NCBI GenBank assembly: GCA_030704615.1
Contig: CM060731.1
Span: 13,702,001-13,766,000, forward strand
Origin: Takakia lepidozioides
Taxonomy: Eukaryota; Streptophyta; Takakiopsida; Takakiales; Takakiaceae
DNA: 64,000 bases
Direction of reading: 5' to 3'
This document shows, one piece after another, positions 47,528 to 58,119 of this stretch; the first letter of the stretch is position 1; every line of letters starts with the position of its first letter. The position numbers and the translations under genes were made by a program. The notes under the pieces were generated by a model, which saw only the letters and a program-made list of their open reading frames with translations, did no database searches and was not told the origin of the DNA.

Positions 47528-48210
47528 TTGGTCTTAGCAGGCCGTGTTTCAATCTCTGCCCACTCAGCTGCACCGTGGTGGTTCTCACTGACCAATCTAA
47601 CATTACCTAACTACAGACACAAGCAGCACACACAAGAGGTCCTCTTGGGTTCATGGTCAGTCAAATCCTCCATGGGTCATGACACAAGTCGAGAACAATG
47701 TGGTGAGGGCACCTTCTTCTTCGACCTATTTCAGCCTGTTTTGCCCTCTCATTAGACTCGGCCCTGAATTTGTATCATGGAGCAAAGCTGGCATGAGTTT
47801 TTTAAAGATAATTCACGATGGTGCGACAACCGCAATCGCAAAGTGTGGCTTTTTCTTAATGTAGGTTGTGAAGAAGTTTGTCCATCCTACAAATGTGGGC
47901 TGTTGGCTCCTGTTAGTACATGATTTGATATTCTTCCTGATGTTTACAAGGTTCTTGGGAGAGTCAGCTTGGTCTTAGCAGGCCGTGTTTCAATGTCTGC
48001 CTGCTCAGCTGTACCGTGGTGCAGGTTCTCACAGACCAATCCGACATTACCTGACTACAGACACAAGCATCACACACAATAGGTCCTTATGTCGGTCAAA
48101 TCCTCCATGGGTCATGACACAAGGTCAAGGACAGTGTGGTGAGGGCACCTTCTTCTTCGACCTATTTCAGCCTGTTTTGCCTTCTCATCAGACTCGGCCC
48201 TGAGATGCAT
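47528..48210 (+). repeat. ~440-bp direct duplication inside the CACTA element
   Basis: The block TTGGTCTTAGCAGGCCGTGT starts at about 47528 and again at about 47969. Both copies continue through CTCAGCTG(C/T)ACCGTGGTG, ATGGGTCATGACACAAG, CCTATTTCAGCCTGTTTTGC and ACTCGGCCCTGA. No domain is recognised in the duplicated text. A shorter version of its start occurs at about 47290. Confidence 0.7.
47776..47863 (+). pseudogene. PDF-motif first half, copy 2
   Basis: One frame reads MEQSWHEFFKDNSRWCDNRN then RKVWLFLM and stop. It is a diverged duplicate of 47339-47440, with W to C in the WWD box. Its 3' part is nearly the same as the units at 11300-11555 on the minus strand. Confidence 0.55.
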
Positions 48211-48249
48211 ATTGAATTTTGTAAGTTAGTTCATTGCTCGTTGATAAGT

Positions 48250-48420
48250 AGGGTTGGGGGTGTTTGCTGGAACAATTCTAGGCTGTCATTGTCAGCTGCT
48301 AGCAGGAAGGCAAGGATGTATGCATGATTTTGTGCAGAGGCATAGATAGCTGAAGGAGCAGGGATAGAGTGTGGGCCCAAATTCGTCCAAGAGGGCCGGA
48401 TTTCAAGCTCCATTATTTCA
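48250..48420 (+). repeat. Segment duplicated at 50455-50620
   Basis: Both places share ATTCTAGGCTGTCATTGTCA, GCTGCTAGCAG and AGGATGTATGCATGA, leading into the PDF-motif text GAGGGCC(G/A)GATTTCAAGC. The same block is present on the minus strand around 10170-10330. Confidence 0.65.
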
Positions 48421-49016
48421 ATGTCATCCATTCAGCCAGGGATTTCCTGGTGACATTGCCAAGGCTTTACTCGCAACACGATGCTTGTAATGTTTCCTTA
48501 GCTTGAATGCTGATTATGCTTGAATTATTAGGTTTGTAAAGCCAGTTTTGAAATTTTCATGGTAATCAGCTCTCTTGAAAATCTGTAGGTTGCAAGCCAT
48601 TTTCAGCGGGCCGTGGGTGGACTGGAAGACAGCCATTCAAAGTCCTGGTGCAAGTTAATACCAGTGGAGAGCAGTGTAAGCTTCATATGCCCTTTTGGTG
48701 CTAGTTATCTTCATGTATGGTACTGTTGAACACCAACAATCTTTTGGTGAGACTCTGTCTTGGTGCACGTGTCTGATAAAGAAAGACGGTAAGGTTTGTT
48801 CTGAAACCTGAAGGCGTGAAATGATTCAACACAGCAAGTTATAGATCAATCGTTCTGGACAGGTTTCCTCACTTAGCAGCACTCACATCAACCTGAGGAT
48901 CATGTACCTACATGGAGGAGCTATTTGAGCAATCTTGAAAAGAATATTTCTGTACACAGTAAGTACTAAGGCTCTTGAGACTAAATCTGTTGGCATACGT
49001 GTATGTCTATCGCAGG

Positions 49017-50036
49017 GAAAGGAGTTCCAAAATATGTCTATAGTGCCGAGTCAGGATGAGCTTCTATCTCGTGAGCATGTTGCACTGCCACTCAACCTTG
49101 TTGGTGTGCGCTACAAATCGATAATGGAGTATCTCGAGACCCAATTTCTGCTTCTGCGGGAAGATTTTATTGAGCCACTCAGAGCTGGGATTAGGTCCTA
49201 CCAAATGCCAGCCATCCAGGCCAGGGTCCAAGAGTTGCGTGTCTATCGTCATGTCCAGCTCGTAGGCCTTCGATGTGGTTCTTCTAGCATGGAATTCCAT
49301 TTGTCCTTCAGGGTCAAACCTTCAAGGGGAGCCTCCCGCTTGGAGGCTGATAAAAGTCTAATGATGGGATCTTTACTATGTATATCTCAGGATGATTTCC
49401 AGTCAGTCCAAGGCTGTGCAATAGTGGCACATCGAGATGCTACGGCTGTAGCAAATCCTGGTATGATTGATGTCCAATTCATCGGACCAGCAGATCAGTG
49501 TTTACTGGACATAGGCAAGGTCTATGTTATGGTGGAGTCCTCCTCTGCATATTTCGAGGCATATTCACATGCATTGAAGTGTGTGCAGCAGGAGGAAATG
49601 GAGAATATCCCATTCTCAAGGCACCTCGTGAACCTTGAGCCCATGGTGAATCCACCCAGCTATCTTCTGGCCAGTAAAAATGGCCTACAGTACGATATTA
49701 GCTGTATTTTTCCGGAATTTGAGGGAGATGTCGGGAGAAAAACCCTGAATGTGTTGGAAGAATGGCCGTCATTCTCTTGACTGCAGCCAGATGAGGGCGC
49801 TAAGACATGCATTGACAAAGGAAATTGCCTTAATCCAAGGCCCCCCGGGCACAGGCAAAACCTTCATAGGGCTGCTTGCAGTGCGAGTCCTACTAGCAAA
49901 CCTCTACAGCTCAGTCCTACAGTCCTCTTCTATCAAGGATAGTCCTAGCTTTTCCCTAGAAACTGAAAATGCTCTAGTTCAAGGACCCATCTTGGTGGTT
50001 TGTTTTACCAACCATGCATTGGATCAGTTCTTAGAA
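49017..50036 (+). pseudogene. ZNFX1-like (NFX1-type zinc finger protein 1) helicase fragment
   Basis: After a good acceptor (ATCGCAG before 49017) the frame reads EYLETQFLLLREDFIEPLRA, the characteristic N-terminal segment of ZNFX1-type UPF1-like helicases, then about 200 residues including VQGCAIVAHRDATA. A one-base frameshift near 49775 moves the reading to SLDCSQMRALRHALTKEIAL, IQGPPGTGKT (Walker A, 49839-49862) and GPILVVCFTNHALDQFLE. It breaks off there, before the DExx box and all later helicase motifs and the NFX1 zinc fingers. Full-length relatives are RNA helicases near 1,500-2,000 residues. Here only the N-terminal part and motifs Q/I/Ia remain, as captured sequence within a CACTA element. 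The open frame before 49017 (from 48935) is probably intronic. Confidence 0.75.
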
Positions 50037-50420
50037 CAAGATGTGGTGTCGTGGAGTGTGATGCTTGCAGGGTATGCACAGCGGGGTGCGGGATGGAGGC
50101 TCCAACCTTTGAGCAAATGATGGGGGAAGGGGTGAAGGCCGCCGACATAACGTTTGTGTGCGTTTGCAGTGTGTTTGGCAGCCCTGGAAAAGGGCAAAGA
50201 GATCCCTGGTGACATCATCAAATCTGCAATTGTACCAGATGTCATCCTGATCATTGCTCTGGTGGCCATGTATGCTAAATGTGGGAGCATTGAGGATGCC
50301 AAGGGAGTGTTCAACACTATGGCTGAATCAGATGTGGTGTCGTGGAATGGGATGCTTGCAGGGTGTGCAGAGCAGGAGCGCGGGATGGGGCTTTGGACAC
50401 CTGACAGCAAATGATGGGGA
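50037..50420 (+). pseudogene. PPR fragments joined in frame to the helicase fragment
   Basis: Directly after ...HALDQFLE the same frame reads QDVVSWSVMLAGYAQRG, a PPR S/P-unit, and ends LSK-stop at 50120. Further units follow in other frames: FEQMMGEGVKAADITF, then ALVAMYAKCGSIEDAKGVFN, TMAESDVVSWNGMLAGCAEQ (50154-50414). These are PLS-type PPR repeats of a plant organellar RNA-binding protein family, present as two incomplete repeats with frameshifts. Related pieces lie on the minus strand at 10380-11290. Confidence 0.75.
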
Positions 50421-50578
50421 AAGGGGTGAAGGTACCTTCTTCAACATATTTCACCCTGTTTTCCCTGCTAGTGTTTGCTTTGATAATTCTAGGCTGTCAT
50501 TGTCAGCTGCTAGCAGCAAGGCGAGGATGTATGCATGATTTGTGCAGAGGCATGGATAGCTGAAGGAGTAGGGATTTT

Positions 50579-50815
50579 GTGTGGGTCCAGATTCATCCAA
50601 GAGGGCCAGATTTCAAGCACAAGATTACCTGTGATTCCCTGTGGATCAATAGCTACAAGAAACCTGCATGGGTAGATGGTCAACTGGCAGCAGCGGCACA
50701 AGTGATAAAACAGGCACTGCTAATGAAGGCATCTTCTTCAACACATTTCACCCTGTTTTTCCCTCTTATCAGAATCGGCCCTAAATTTACATGTTCAATT
50801 CTGCAAGTTAGCTGA
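50579..50815 (+). pseudogene. PDF-motif second half (OSB-like)
   Basis: The frame reads GPDFKHKITCDSLWINSYKK then PAWVDGQLAAAAQVIKQ. PDFKHK.T...LW is the second half of the PDF motif. It is nearly identical, for 35 codons, to the minus-strand fragment at 10075-10180. An OB fold is not present. Confidence 0.6.
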
Positions 50816-52216
50816 TTGAGTAAATCTAGTTTGGAGTGACTTTGACATGATACTGCCAATGTGACAACAGAAAAGTGTCAAAAAACAGGTAACAGAGATG
50901 AGGAGAAGCTGTGGAATGAATACTTATCTGAGCCCAGTCACTGATGGGTCAACCGGGGCAGAAAGGTGAATGCCTGCTACAATTCAGAGAGTAGTAGACG
51001 CAATTCAGCATAGGAACTAGTGTGCTACGCTGAGTTGGGTGTTTCCTAGAACAAATATGGGTGACGCAGGGTGCTAGGCAATGGGCAAGACGTCTTTGTA
51101 TAAACATGAGTGACCTTCCTATCCTCCTGACTCTCATTTTTAGTGCATGTTTCTTTGTGAAGTATCTGACGACTTTGCCAACACACACCAATTTTTTGCT
51201 TTGGTTTATTTACGAGTCCATGGGATAGAAGTTACCATAAACAACATTGGCATTGGTTTTTCATATATGGTATTAGATAATTCTCTTAATTGTTTCCGCC
51301 TTGCAGGTTGCTCAGTGACCTTCCCTGGACGCTTTGGAGTATAGCGAATGAGTGTCTCACAATGCAATGTTGGTTGGTGCATCTTATGCAAGAACTTGGA
51401 AAACAAACAGATGTCCTTGCTGTAGTAATTCTTAAAGCCATGCAAGCCTTAGTTTTTTATGGGTTGCAGATTGATGGAATACATGAGTAGTTAGAAGAGA
51501 CTGGGTGAACACTTTTCAAAGTGTTATAGTTAGACAATATAATTCACATGAGAACATGTGACTATTTTATGTATTTTTAGATCGCGACAAAAATGATAAT
51601 GATAAATAGATTGGTAAATAGAGATGGTATACAATCTCTTGGTTTTGCTCAGCTTGTTGCAGTTATGTCCTGCTCCCTTGTTCTCTTTGTATTATATATT
51701 ATATTTCATTGTTGTAATAGACATGTACATGACTGCTATCATAGTCATAATAATGACTACATCTATTTTCACTCTCCAATAGTACTACACCACGTGGCAG
51801 AAATACAAATATGTAAAAAAAATAGCAATACACCAAAAAAAAAACACCCATCATGACACATGTCAATCTGCTGAGGGACCACATGTAAAAATTGCAACGC
51901 GCCACGTGTTGCAACCGGATTAGCATGCCCTTAGTCATAGTTCGCAGTCATGGAGAGCGAACACTCTGCCACGTGTCATTTTTTGTATCGAGCACGTGCC
52001 ACTCTTGCACAGCCGCTGACATGGACTACACTGTCCGTTCAGTCATTCAGTAAAACCAGCGTGTATGACTACCCCCACAGCTGCTCAGGCGCCACGTCAC
52101 AACCAGCCTGGAGAGTCATATCTGCCATGTCATAACTGACTAGGCTTTTACGTCTTCAGAGTCAGGAAGTCGTAAATGGCTTCCATAACTGCATTTGCAG
52201 TCATAACACAGAGACG
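50816..52216. other. CACTA right interior, no gene recognised
   Basis: AT-rich sequence followed, from about 51840, by a subterminal zone with CACGTG(T/G/C)C and TATGACT words. Short ORFs show no domains. Confidence 0.5.
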
Positions 52217-52243
52217 TAAAAGCCGCAATCTGTTGTAGTGCGT

Positions 52244-52690
52244 GACCAGATATAGCCTTTGCAGTGGGGGAAGTTGCTCAATATTCATCCAATCTTGGAC
52301 AATCACATTGGAATGTTGTGAAGAGAATATTACGATATCTTACAGGCTCATCTGCTCAAGGTATTACATACTCATCTCATCACTCTAGCCCTACAGTATT
52401 GGTTGGATATTGTGATGCTTATTGGGCAGGTGATATTGATGGTCGCAAATCTACTACCGGATATATATACATTTTTGGAGGTGGTGCAATAAGTTAGAGC
52501 AGTAAATGCCAAAGTACTGTTGCTTTGTCAAGTAAAGAAGCAAAATACAAGGGAGGTACTGAAGCTTCAAAAGAGGCTATTTGGTTAAGACAACTATTAT
52601 AAGATGTTGAACATCCTCTACCTTCTTCTACACTACTTAACTGTAATAAACAAAACCCTATTTTAAGTAATTCCGAACTTTTGGCTTAAA
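52244..52690 (+). pseudogene. Copia RT end and RNase H, continuing after the CACTA insertion
   Basis: Directly after the CGT duplication the text reads PDIAFAVGEVAQYSSNLGQS, HWNVVKRILRYLTGSSAQGI, VGYCDAYWAGDIDGRKSTTG and, after a stop, STVALSSKEAKYKGGTEASK, the hallmark RNase H of copia. Joining 46364 to 52244 restores AMVCT-(stop)-PDIAF, where family members have RPDIAF; the Arg codon is now TGA. Confidence 0.85.
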
Positions 52691-53156
52691 TCCGGACCAA
52701 ACTTAATATATAACATAATTAAAATTAATTCAGGTATTAATAATAATATCGTGGAATATTGAGTCATTTAACTTGTGAAGTTGCACAATCCCATTCATGT
52801 AACATCGAATGGTAAGTCGAATGACGTACTTTGCATCAGAAAATTATAAAGATAAGATCGATTGAATGAAGTTATTAATAAATTGATAGATGTATGACAT
52901 AAACAGATGATTCAAGAAGATAATATACAAATGAAAAGTAAACATCCATACCATGCTTACAGTATAGTGGTATCATGAACCAATGTATTGCAAGTTTTCA
53001 ATTGATGGAATAAAACGTTGAATGGAATAAGGTTGGATTTCTATGAAACATGTGAATTATGTTTCAAAATATTTAGGGATCCTTCCGATGTTCATATGAC
53101 AACCAAATATTGTGGAAGAGTGTCATGTAGATTCAGCTATAAAGTCATTGAACCAA
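52691..53156. other. No gene recognised
   Basis: AT-rich sequence after the copia RNase H. It may hold part of the copia 3' LTR, but no boundary is visible. Confidence 0.3.
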
Positions 53157-53930
53157 GTTGGAATTAGGTTTTAGGTTATAGAGTTTGCTAGGGTACATTG
53201 AAACATAGTACTTGGTATGAATGGAAAAGAAAATATGGGAAAGTGTACAGATGACTTGGCATCTATGAAAATTTGTTAATGAAATATCCCAACCACAGAT
53301 TGTATCCAAATTTCTATGAGGAATGTGAATCAAACAATGGAGTTTGGTTTAGGGTTTAGGGTTTTAGAAAACTGTAAATGGACAAACAATTATGGAGTTT
53401 GAGTCTTTACCCATACGTAGAACAATTCATGAAATATTATCCCCACCACTTCGACCGTACCCAAAATTGGAAGTAATAAATAAATAAGCATTAAACATTG
53501 AAATTAGGTTTTAGGGTATAGAGTTTGGGTACTAACCATAGTACTCGGTATGAATGGAAAAGAAAATATTGGGAAGGGTACAGATGACTTGTCACCTATG
53601 ATTTAGGGTTTAGGGAATAAAATTTCCCAACCACAGATTGTATCTAATCTATGAAGAATGTGCATCAAACAATGGAGTTACGTTTAAGGGCTTAGGGTTT
53701 AGGGTTTAGAGAACTAAAAATGGACAAACAATTATGGAATGTCAGTCAAAAAATGACAGAAATCTGGGAAAGTGTACAAGTAATTTGTCACCTGAGAAAT
53801 TAGACTTGAATGAAATATCCCAATGGCCATTCTATTATGCCCAACCTTGTAACCCTTGAAGAATGCGCATCAAACATTCGAATTAGGTTTAGGGTATATG
53901 GTTTAAGGTGATGCCAATGTAAGGACTGAA
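53157..53930. repeat. ~340-bp tandem repeat with telomere-like TTTAGGG runs
   Basis: Unit 1 (53157-53400) and unit 2 (about 53499-53745) share AATTAGGTTTTAGG, GGTATGAATGGAAAAGAAAA, TTCCCAACCACAGATTGTAT or its variant, and TGGACAAACAATTATGGA. A partial third unit runs to about 53930. TTTAGGGTTTAGGG-type text occurs at about 53350, 53605 and 53695. Confidence 0.7.
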
Positions 53931-54604
53931 GGCCCCAGAAGTATTGTCTTTAGAAGGTCCTAATAAGATAAACAGACCCAAGATAAATTGACCTGAGATG
54001 ACACGGAATAACGGGTGGCAAAGCGAGGTTCAGGACTTATTAGTGACGAAGAAAATTGAGAAGAATCTTAAGATAGTCCGAAAAGGCAGTAAAGGAAATG
54101 TAACTCTATACTTGAAGCCAGACTTACAGAAAGCTACTGACGAGTAATGGGAGAAGATTCAGAAGCAGTAATCCGCGAGAAAGCTTGTCCATTGAAGCAA
54201 CAACTTTCACAAAATGTCACGCGGTTTATACTCAGGACATTTTTTAGACCAATCATATTGAGCCCAACAATACGACCATGTGGACCGAGAATGAAGGAGA
54301 TGGGCGAATCTGTTCAGGAGAAGACACTTTGGTGAGAACCAGAGAACCAAAAGAAATGGGTGTAATGTGAGAGAGGAACTGCAAAGAGAAGGAAGCAGTG
54401 ACATCAGGAAAACTAGGAACTCCGGATGATCACTCGAGGTTCCTGAAACGTTACAGAGATGAGGTCCGGAAAAAAGTTGGTGGCTGGCAAAGAAAGTAGA
54501 TTAATATTTGAAAACGTGAAGAGAAACAAATGGAGAGTGGAGGGAAGACATTAGTTTTATTCTTGAAAACATGCCGAGGAGTGAACCTCCACAATATGTC
54601 ATTG
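53931..54604. other. No gene recognised
   Basis: A 49-codon frame at 53998-54147 (MTRNNGWQSEVQDLLVTKKI) and others are open, but no family is recognised. Confidence 0.3.
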
Positions 54605-57600
54605 TCAACCTTGTTCTCCGCCCGAGGTTGCATTGTCTTCATTGTCTGACTGTTGATTGGCCTCATCCAAATTTGCTTGTGCTTTCTCCGCCTCCACCGC
54701 GGTAATTTTCTTAGAGCTATTACGTGTTGTGTTTTTTCTTGCGGGCATTGTCCAAACGATAGAGTTAATGTGAATCCACTGAGGGGGATCACCTGGATTG
54801 AACTCCCAAACTTTGGACCAACAATCTCTGTACCTGTCCAAATCGGAAGGGCTACCTCCTTTCTTGGGTCTCCACCATTCGACGTGAACCTTCTTGAAAT
54901 TCCTGGATCCTCTGTCGCGGACCACATCCGATATTGCCATCCCCATCCAACTGAAAATGTCACAGTATCTACTGGTCGAACCAAGACGAAGAATCCGTTC
55001 TCAATGTCCTTGAACGGATTTAGAGGCTGCTTCGGTCTATCACACCGGGGGCCACAATACGGCTCCATGACTTCATCTTCTTCCGACCAATCATCCTCTG
55101 CATGTATGGATTCCGGCTCTGTGGTGGTTGACAGCCCACTTGGTTGAGGGCCAAAAACCCTCTTTAAGCGCGATTGAATGTCATGATTCTCCAGGAATGG
55201 GAAGATCAAGTTCTGCAAGGATTGCTTCCCAGTATTGATCATATTGTATCATGATGTCACGATAATGATCGTCAAGCAACATCCTCTTCTTCCAGAACTC
55301 CCTGTATTTTTTAATTCCAGTTTTGATAAAAGACTGTTTATCGGATGAGTCATCTCCCACACCCCAAATTGGTGTTTTTTTTACAGCCCTGGGTTGTACT
55401 GCTACAGACAACTTTGGAGATCCATCGGGATTCAACTTTCACATCTTTACCGCACCTTTTTTGGGGAGCCACTCAGAATCAGTAGCAAACTTCTTAAACT
55501 TCATGATAGGCCAACCAACTTCATCTACATAGAATCGAAATACATGCATTTCTGTTTGCCCAACTAAAGCTTTTTTTCCATCGAGAATGCAATCGTCCAC
55601 ATAGGCCTTGAAATCTAGCACCTCTTGAATGATTTGAGGAATAAATTGCAGATCTTGAGAGATCATAAAAAACCTCGTAAGATCGGAGAGAACGTAGGTG
55701 TTGTTTTGCTTTAGCTTTTTCGATAAATAACTTAAGAATCCGTCGATGTCCTCATGGGTATGGCCAACCATGAGAAATCCCATCTGAATCTCCTCAAACA
55801 CTCCTCTCGCAGTTAGGAGCGACAGAAAAGCCAACATCCACCTGTTTTTGTTTTCCTTCACGCAGTTGTCCATCTGTAGGTAGAGTCTTCGCGGAAGTGG
55901 GACTTTACCTTTTTTCTTCTCCTTATCACCGAAAGGTTTCAGGACGTCGAGACACCTCGATTTACCCTTCATGAGAGATTCAAAAAATGAATTCTGAGGT
56001 GGGTGGTCAAAGATGTTACATCTTTCGCGGCAAGAGGGCTTCTCTAGTTGGCGGAGGCATCTGGCTAGAGAGCCAATTGTGAAGTTTGGGTCTCCCGGCC
56101 AGAAGTCAAGAGAGTACTGTCCGTAGGCTCCGTCCCCATGGCCATGGGTGACCATGCCGATTAGCGAGATTGGAAGCTGACCTAAGCCGAGACCATCTTG
56201 TTCGTCGTCTGCAACCTTGGAATAGCTGTTTTCCGATGATCCATCTTGTCATGAATGATGCAGAGGAACTCGGACGGCATCATAGCTGACTCATTCTTCC
56301 AGCTGTGATAGAGTCTCCTGCAAGACTCCTGAAGCCTGAGGTGCTTATCAAGTGCTTTCTTGTGCGAGGCCTATTCATCGCTACGTTTGACCGACTTCTT
56401 GATTAGGTCTTTGAGCATCTCACAGTCAGTGTATTTGGCAAACGTGCTACCACTTTTTCTAACCTCGACATTGGGAAAAATCCGTTGTCTGATTCTGCTG
56501 ACGGCTATTTGGGAGATAGGCTTCAACCCACATATTTTATTCGCTTGCAAGACAGACAGGGGGAAATGAACCTCGCGCGATCACCCGAGCTTTAATAGTG
56601 AGAGGTCTGATACATTGCGTGGAAGCCAAAAAATATAGAATTCGGAAAGTGGTAAAAAGAAGAAGAACTGACCTCATTACACTTCTCACGAATTTTTTTC
56701 CAGTTCAGTTCAGGTGGCAGAACTCGAAGAGTATCTCTCCGTCCGTCTCCAATACAGCGGGTCTTATGAGGCATGAGATCAAAATTTCCGTTTATAATCG
56801 ACATTAAGTTTCCTTCAGCTTGACGAGTTTGTGGACGGGGCCGTTTCACTCCGGAATTCCTGTGCAACGATGTAACCACACCCTCTCTGCTTAGTTTTTT
56901 GTATTCCATGTAGATTGAACGACCGATTCCGTGAATTGTCCACCAAGCTGTCTCACACACATCAACGCCCTCAATGGTTATGTAGGCCTTTGTCGAAAAC
57001 CCGTCGATTCGATGAAGTCTTTTGTGAACATCAAAACCGAGCTCTCTCCGTTCGTCGTAAGAGGATCCCCAATAAGCGGTCCGGATAGCGAGTGTTTTTC
57101 TCCAGTCGAAATATTGGCAACACTGTAAATTGCAACATTGTTTGCTGCTGACTTCTCGAACTGCCTGCAGAGAGAGGCGAGTATTTATCTTTTTGGAATC
57201 GTCTTTTTCGGATTTTTTTTCGGTATGCTGCTTTTTTCACACCTTTCTCGTTGTGACCAATATTTGTTTGTTCCCGGCTATTGATGAAACTATGAAGCTC
57301 ATGTGACAATATCTTGCCACTATCAATCAACCGAGTCTGCGTCAATGGCCAGTTCACGAGACACATGAGATTGGCCGAACCGCCATTCAAAATCCTTGTA
57401 ACGAGCACCCCGACGTGATGTTCTCCAACTTTCTCACAAAGTATCACCTCGTCATGATGACATGCTTGAATTCTGTCCTCGTACAAAGCATTTTGTTCAT
57501 CTCCAAGGAGAATACACAATTTATTTCTCCAACTTTCTCTACCCATAGCAACATCATTATTCGGAGACGGCCTTGACATGTCAGATTCAATTTGTTCATT

Positions 57601-57960
57601 GAATTTTGGATGGTAATCAGCCGCAGATGTCAATTTGACTTCCGAGAACCGATGAACCTCATTGTTGGTGTTGGTGTCAGTCCCAGTATCTTTTTGAATT
57701 TGCACCACATCCCAAACGACAAGTGTTCCGATTGCTTCTCCCAAAGAGTCCGCATCCATGTGTGGATATGGCAACGACACAGAAGAATGTGCCGGATCGC
57801 AAGACACTATAACAACAGATATTGTGGACCCGTTTAGCTGTCGTCTATGGCAACTTCCACAACCAGTCACGTTGAGACATTCTGCTGTTGCGACGATAGA
57901 GTTCGAGCCCTGAAGAGTGAAGAAAACTTGTTGACCAGTTTGGAACAACGACATTTCCAC
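54605..57960 (-). pseudogene. DUF7869-like transposase-type gene, degenerate
   Basis: Minus strand, N to C: an opening domain (57960 to about 57300: FQTGQQVFFTLQGSNSIVAT, VSLPYPHMDADSLGEAIGTL) resembling transposon-associated DUF8039; after an intron-like acceptor, ERRELGFDVHKRLHRIDGFS and GVDVCETAWWTIHGIGRSIY (about 56870-57050); FAKYTDCEMLKDLIKKSVKR; then PNFTIGSLARCLRQLEKPSC, LYLQMDNCVKENKNRWMLAF and GFLMVGHTHEDIDGFLSYLS (55439-56155). The MDN...NKNR and GHTHEDID motifs are the DUF7869 signature, thought to be an RNase H-like transposase core. The C-terminal part reads NFKKVHVEWWRPKKG, YRDCWSKVWEFN. Damage: in-frame stops at 56369-56371 and 55439-55441, frameshifts near 56190, 55190 and 54940. 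Activity is unlikely. The family call is from memory of its motifs. Confidence 0.6.
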
Positions 57961-57966
57961 AAACCT

Positions 57967-57980
57967 CGCGCGATCGCGCG
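57967..57980. repeat. Palindrome CGCGCGATCGCGCG next to the DUF7869-like start codon
   Basis: Perfect 14-base palindrome 7 bases upstream of the ATG at 57960 (minus strand). A near copy (CGCGCGATCGC) is at 58109-58119 and CGCGCGATCAC at 56574-56584 within the gene. It could be a binding site of the element's own protein. Confidence 0.8.
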
Positions 57981-58119
57981 TGTATCCTACAGTAGAGATT
58001 CTGGTGATTAATGATTCGGCACTATATCGATGGACACTAAGAAAGAGTGAAACAATAAGTTACTGAAGTTTGTTTAGAAAAACTGAGGATGAAGATGAAA
58101 ATGAACCTCGCGCGATCGC

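Larger units (their letters stand above)
46365..52240. mobile_element. Complete CACTA (En/Spm-type) transposon carrying host gene fragments
   Basis: The ends are exact inverted repeats over 24 bases, beginning CACTACAACAGATTGCGG (46365-46388 and, inverted, 52217-52240). They are flanked by the 3-base target duplication CGT (46362-46364 and 52241-52243). Subterminal TATGACT/ATGACTGC words recur inside both ends. No TNPD or TNPA domain is visible, so it is non-autonomous. The 5,876-bp body carries a possible SINE, PDF-motif pieces, a ~440-bp tandem duplication, a ZNFX1-like helicase fragment and PPR fragments. This is the architecture of gene-capturing CACTA elements. It interrupts the copia RT/RNase H reading precisely. 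Confidence 0.95.
42814..52700 (+). mobile_element. Ty1/copia retrotransposon, split by a CACTA element
   Basis: In order on the plus strand: gag (42814-43500), protease (43555-44190), GAG-pre-integrase and integrase (44335-44975), an inverted hinge segment (45005-45470), RT (45470-46361), then after a 5.9-kb CACTA insertion the RNase H end (52244-52690). The domain order PR-IN-RT-RH is diagnostic of copia. Stops, shifts, a gypsy-like insert in gag and an insert in protease show it is old and inactive. LTRs were not identified. Confidence 0.85.

Noticed and set aside
53340-53720. A true telomere
   Set aside because: Only two to three TTTAGGG units per run, separated by unique DNA, with retroelements on both sides.
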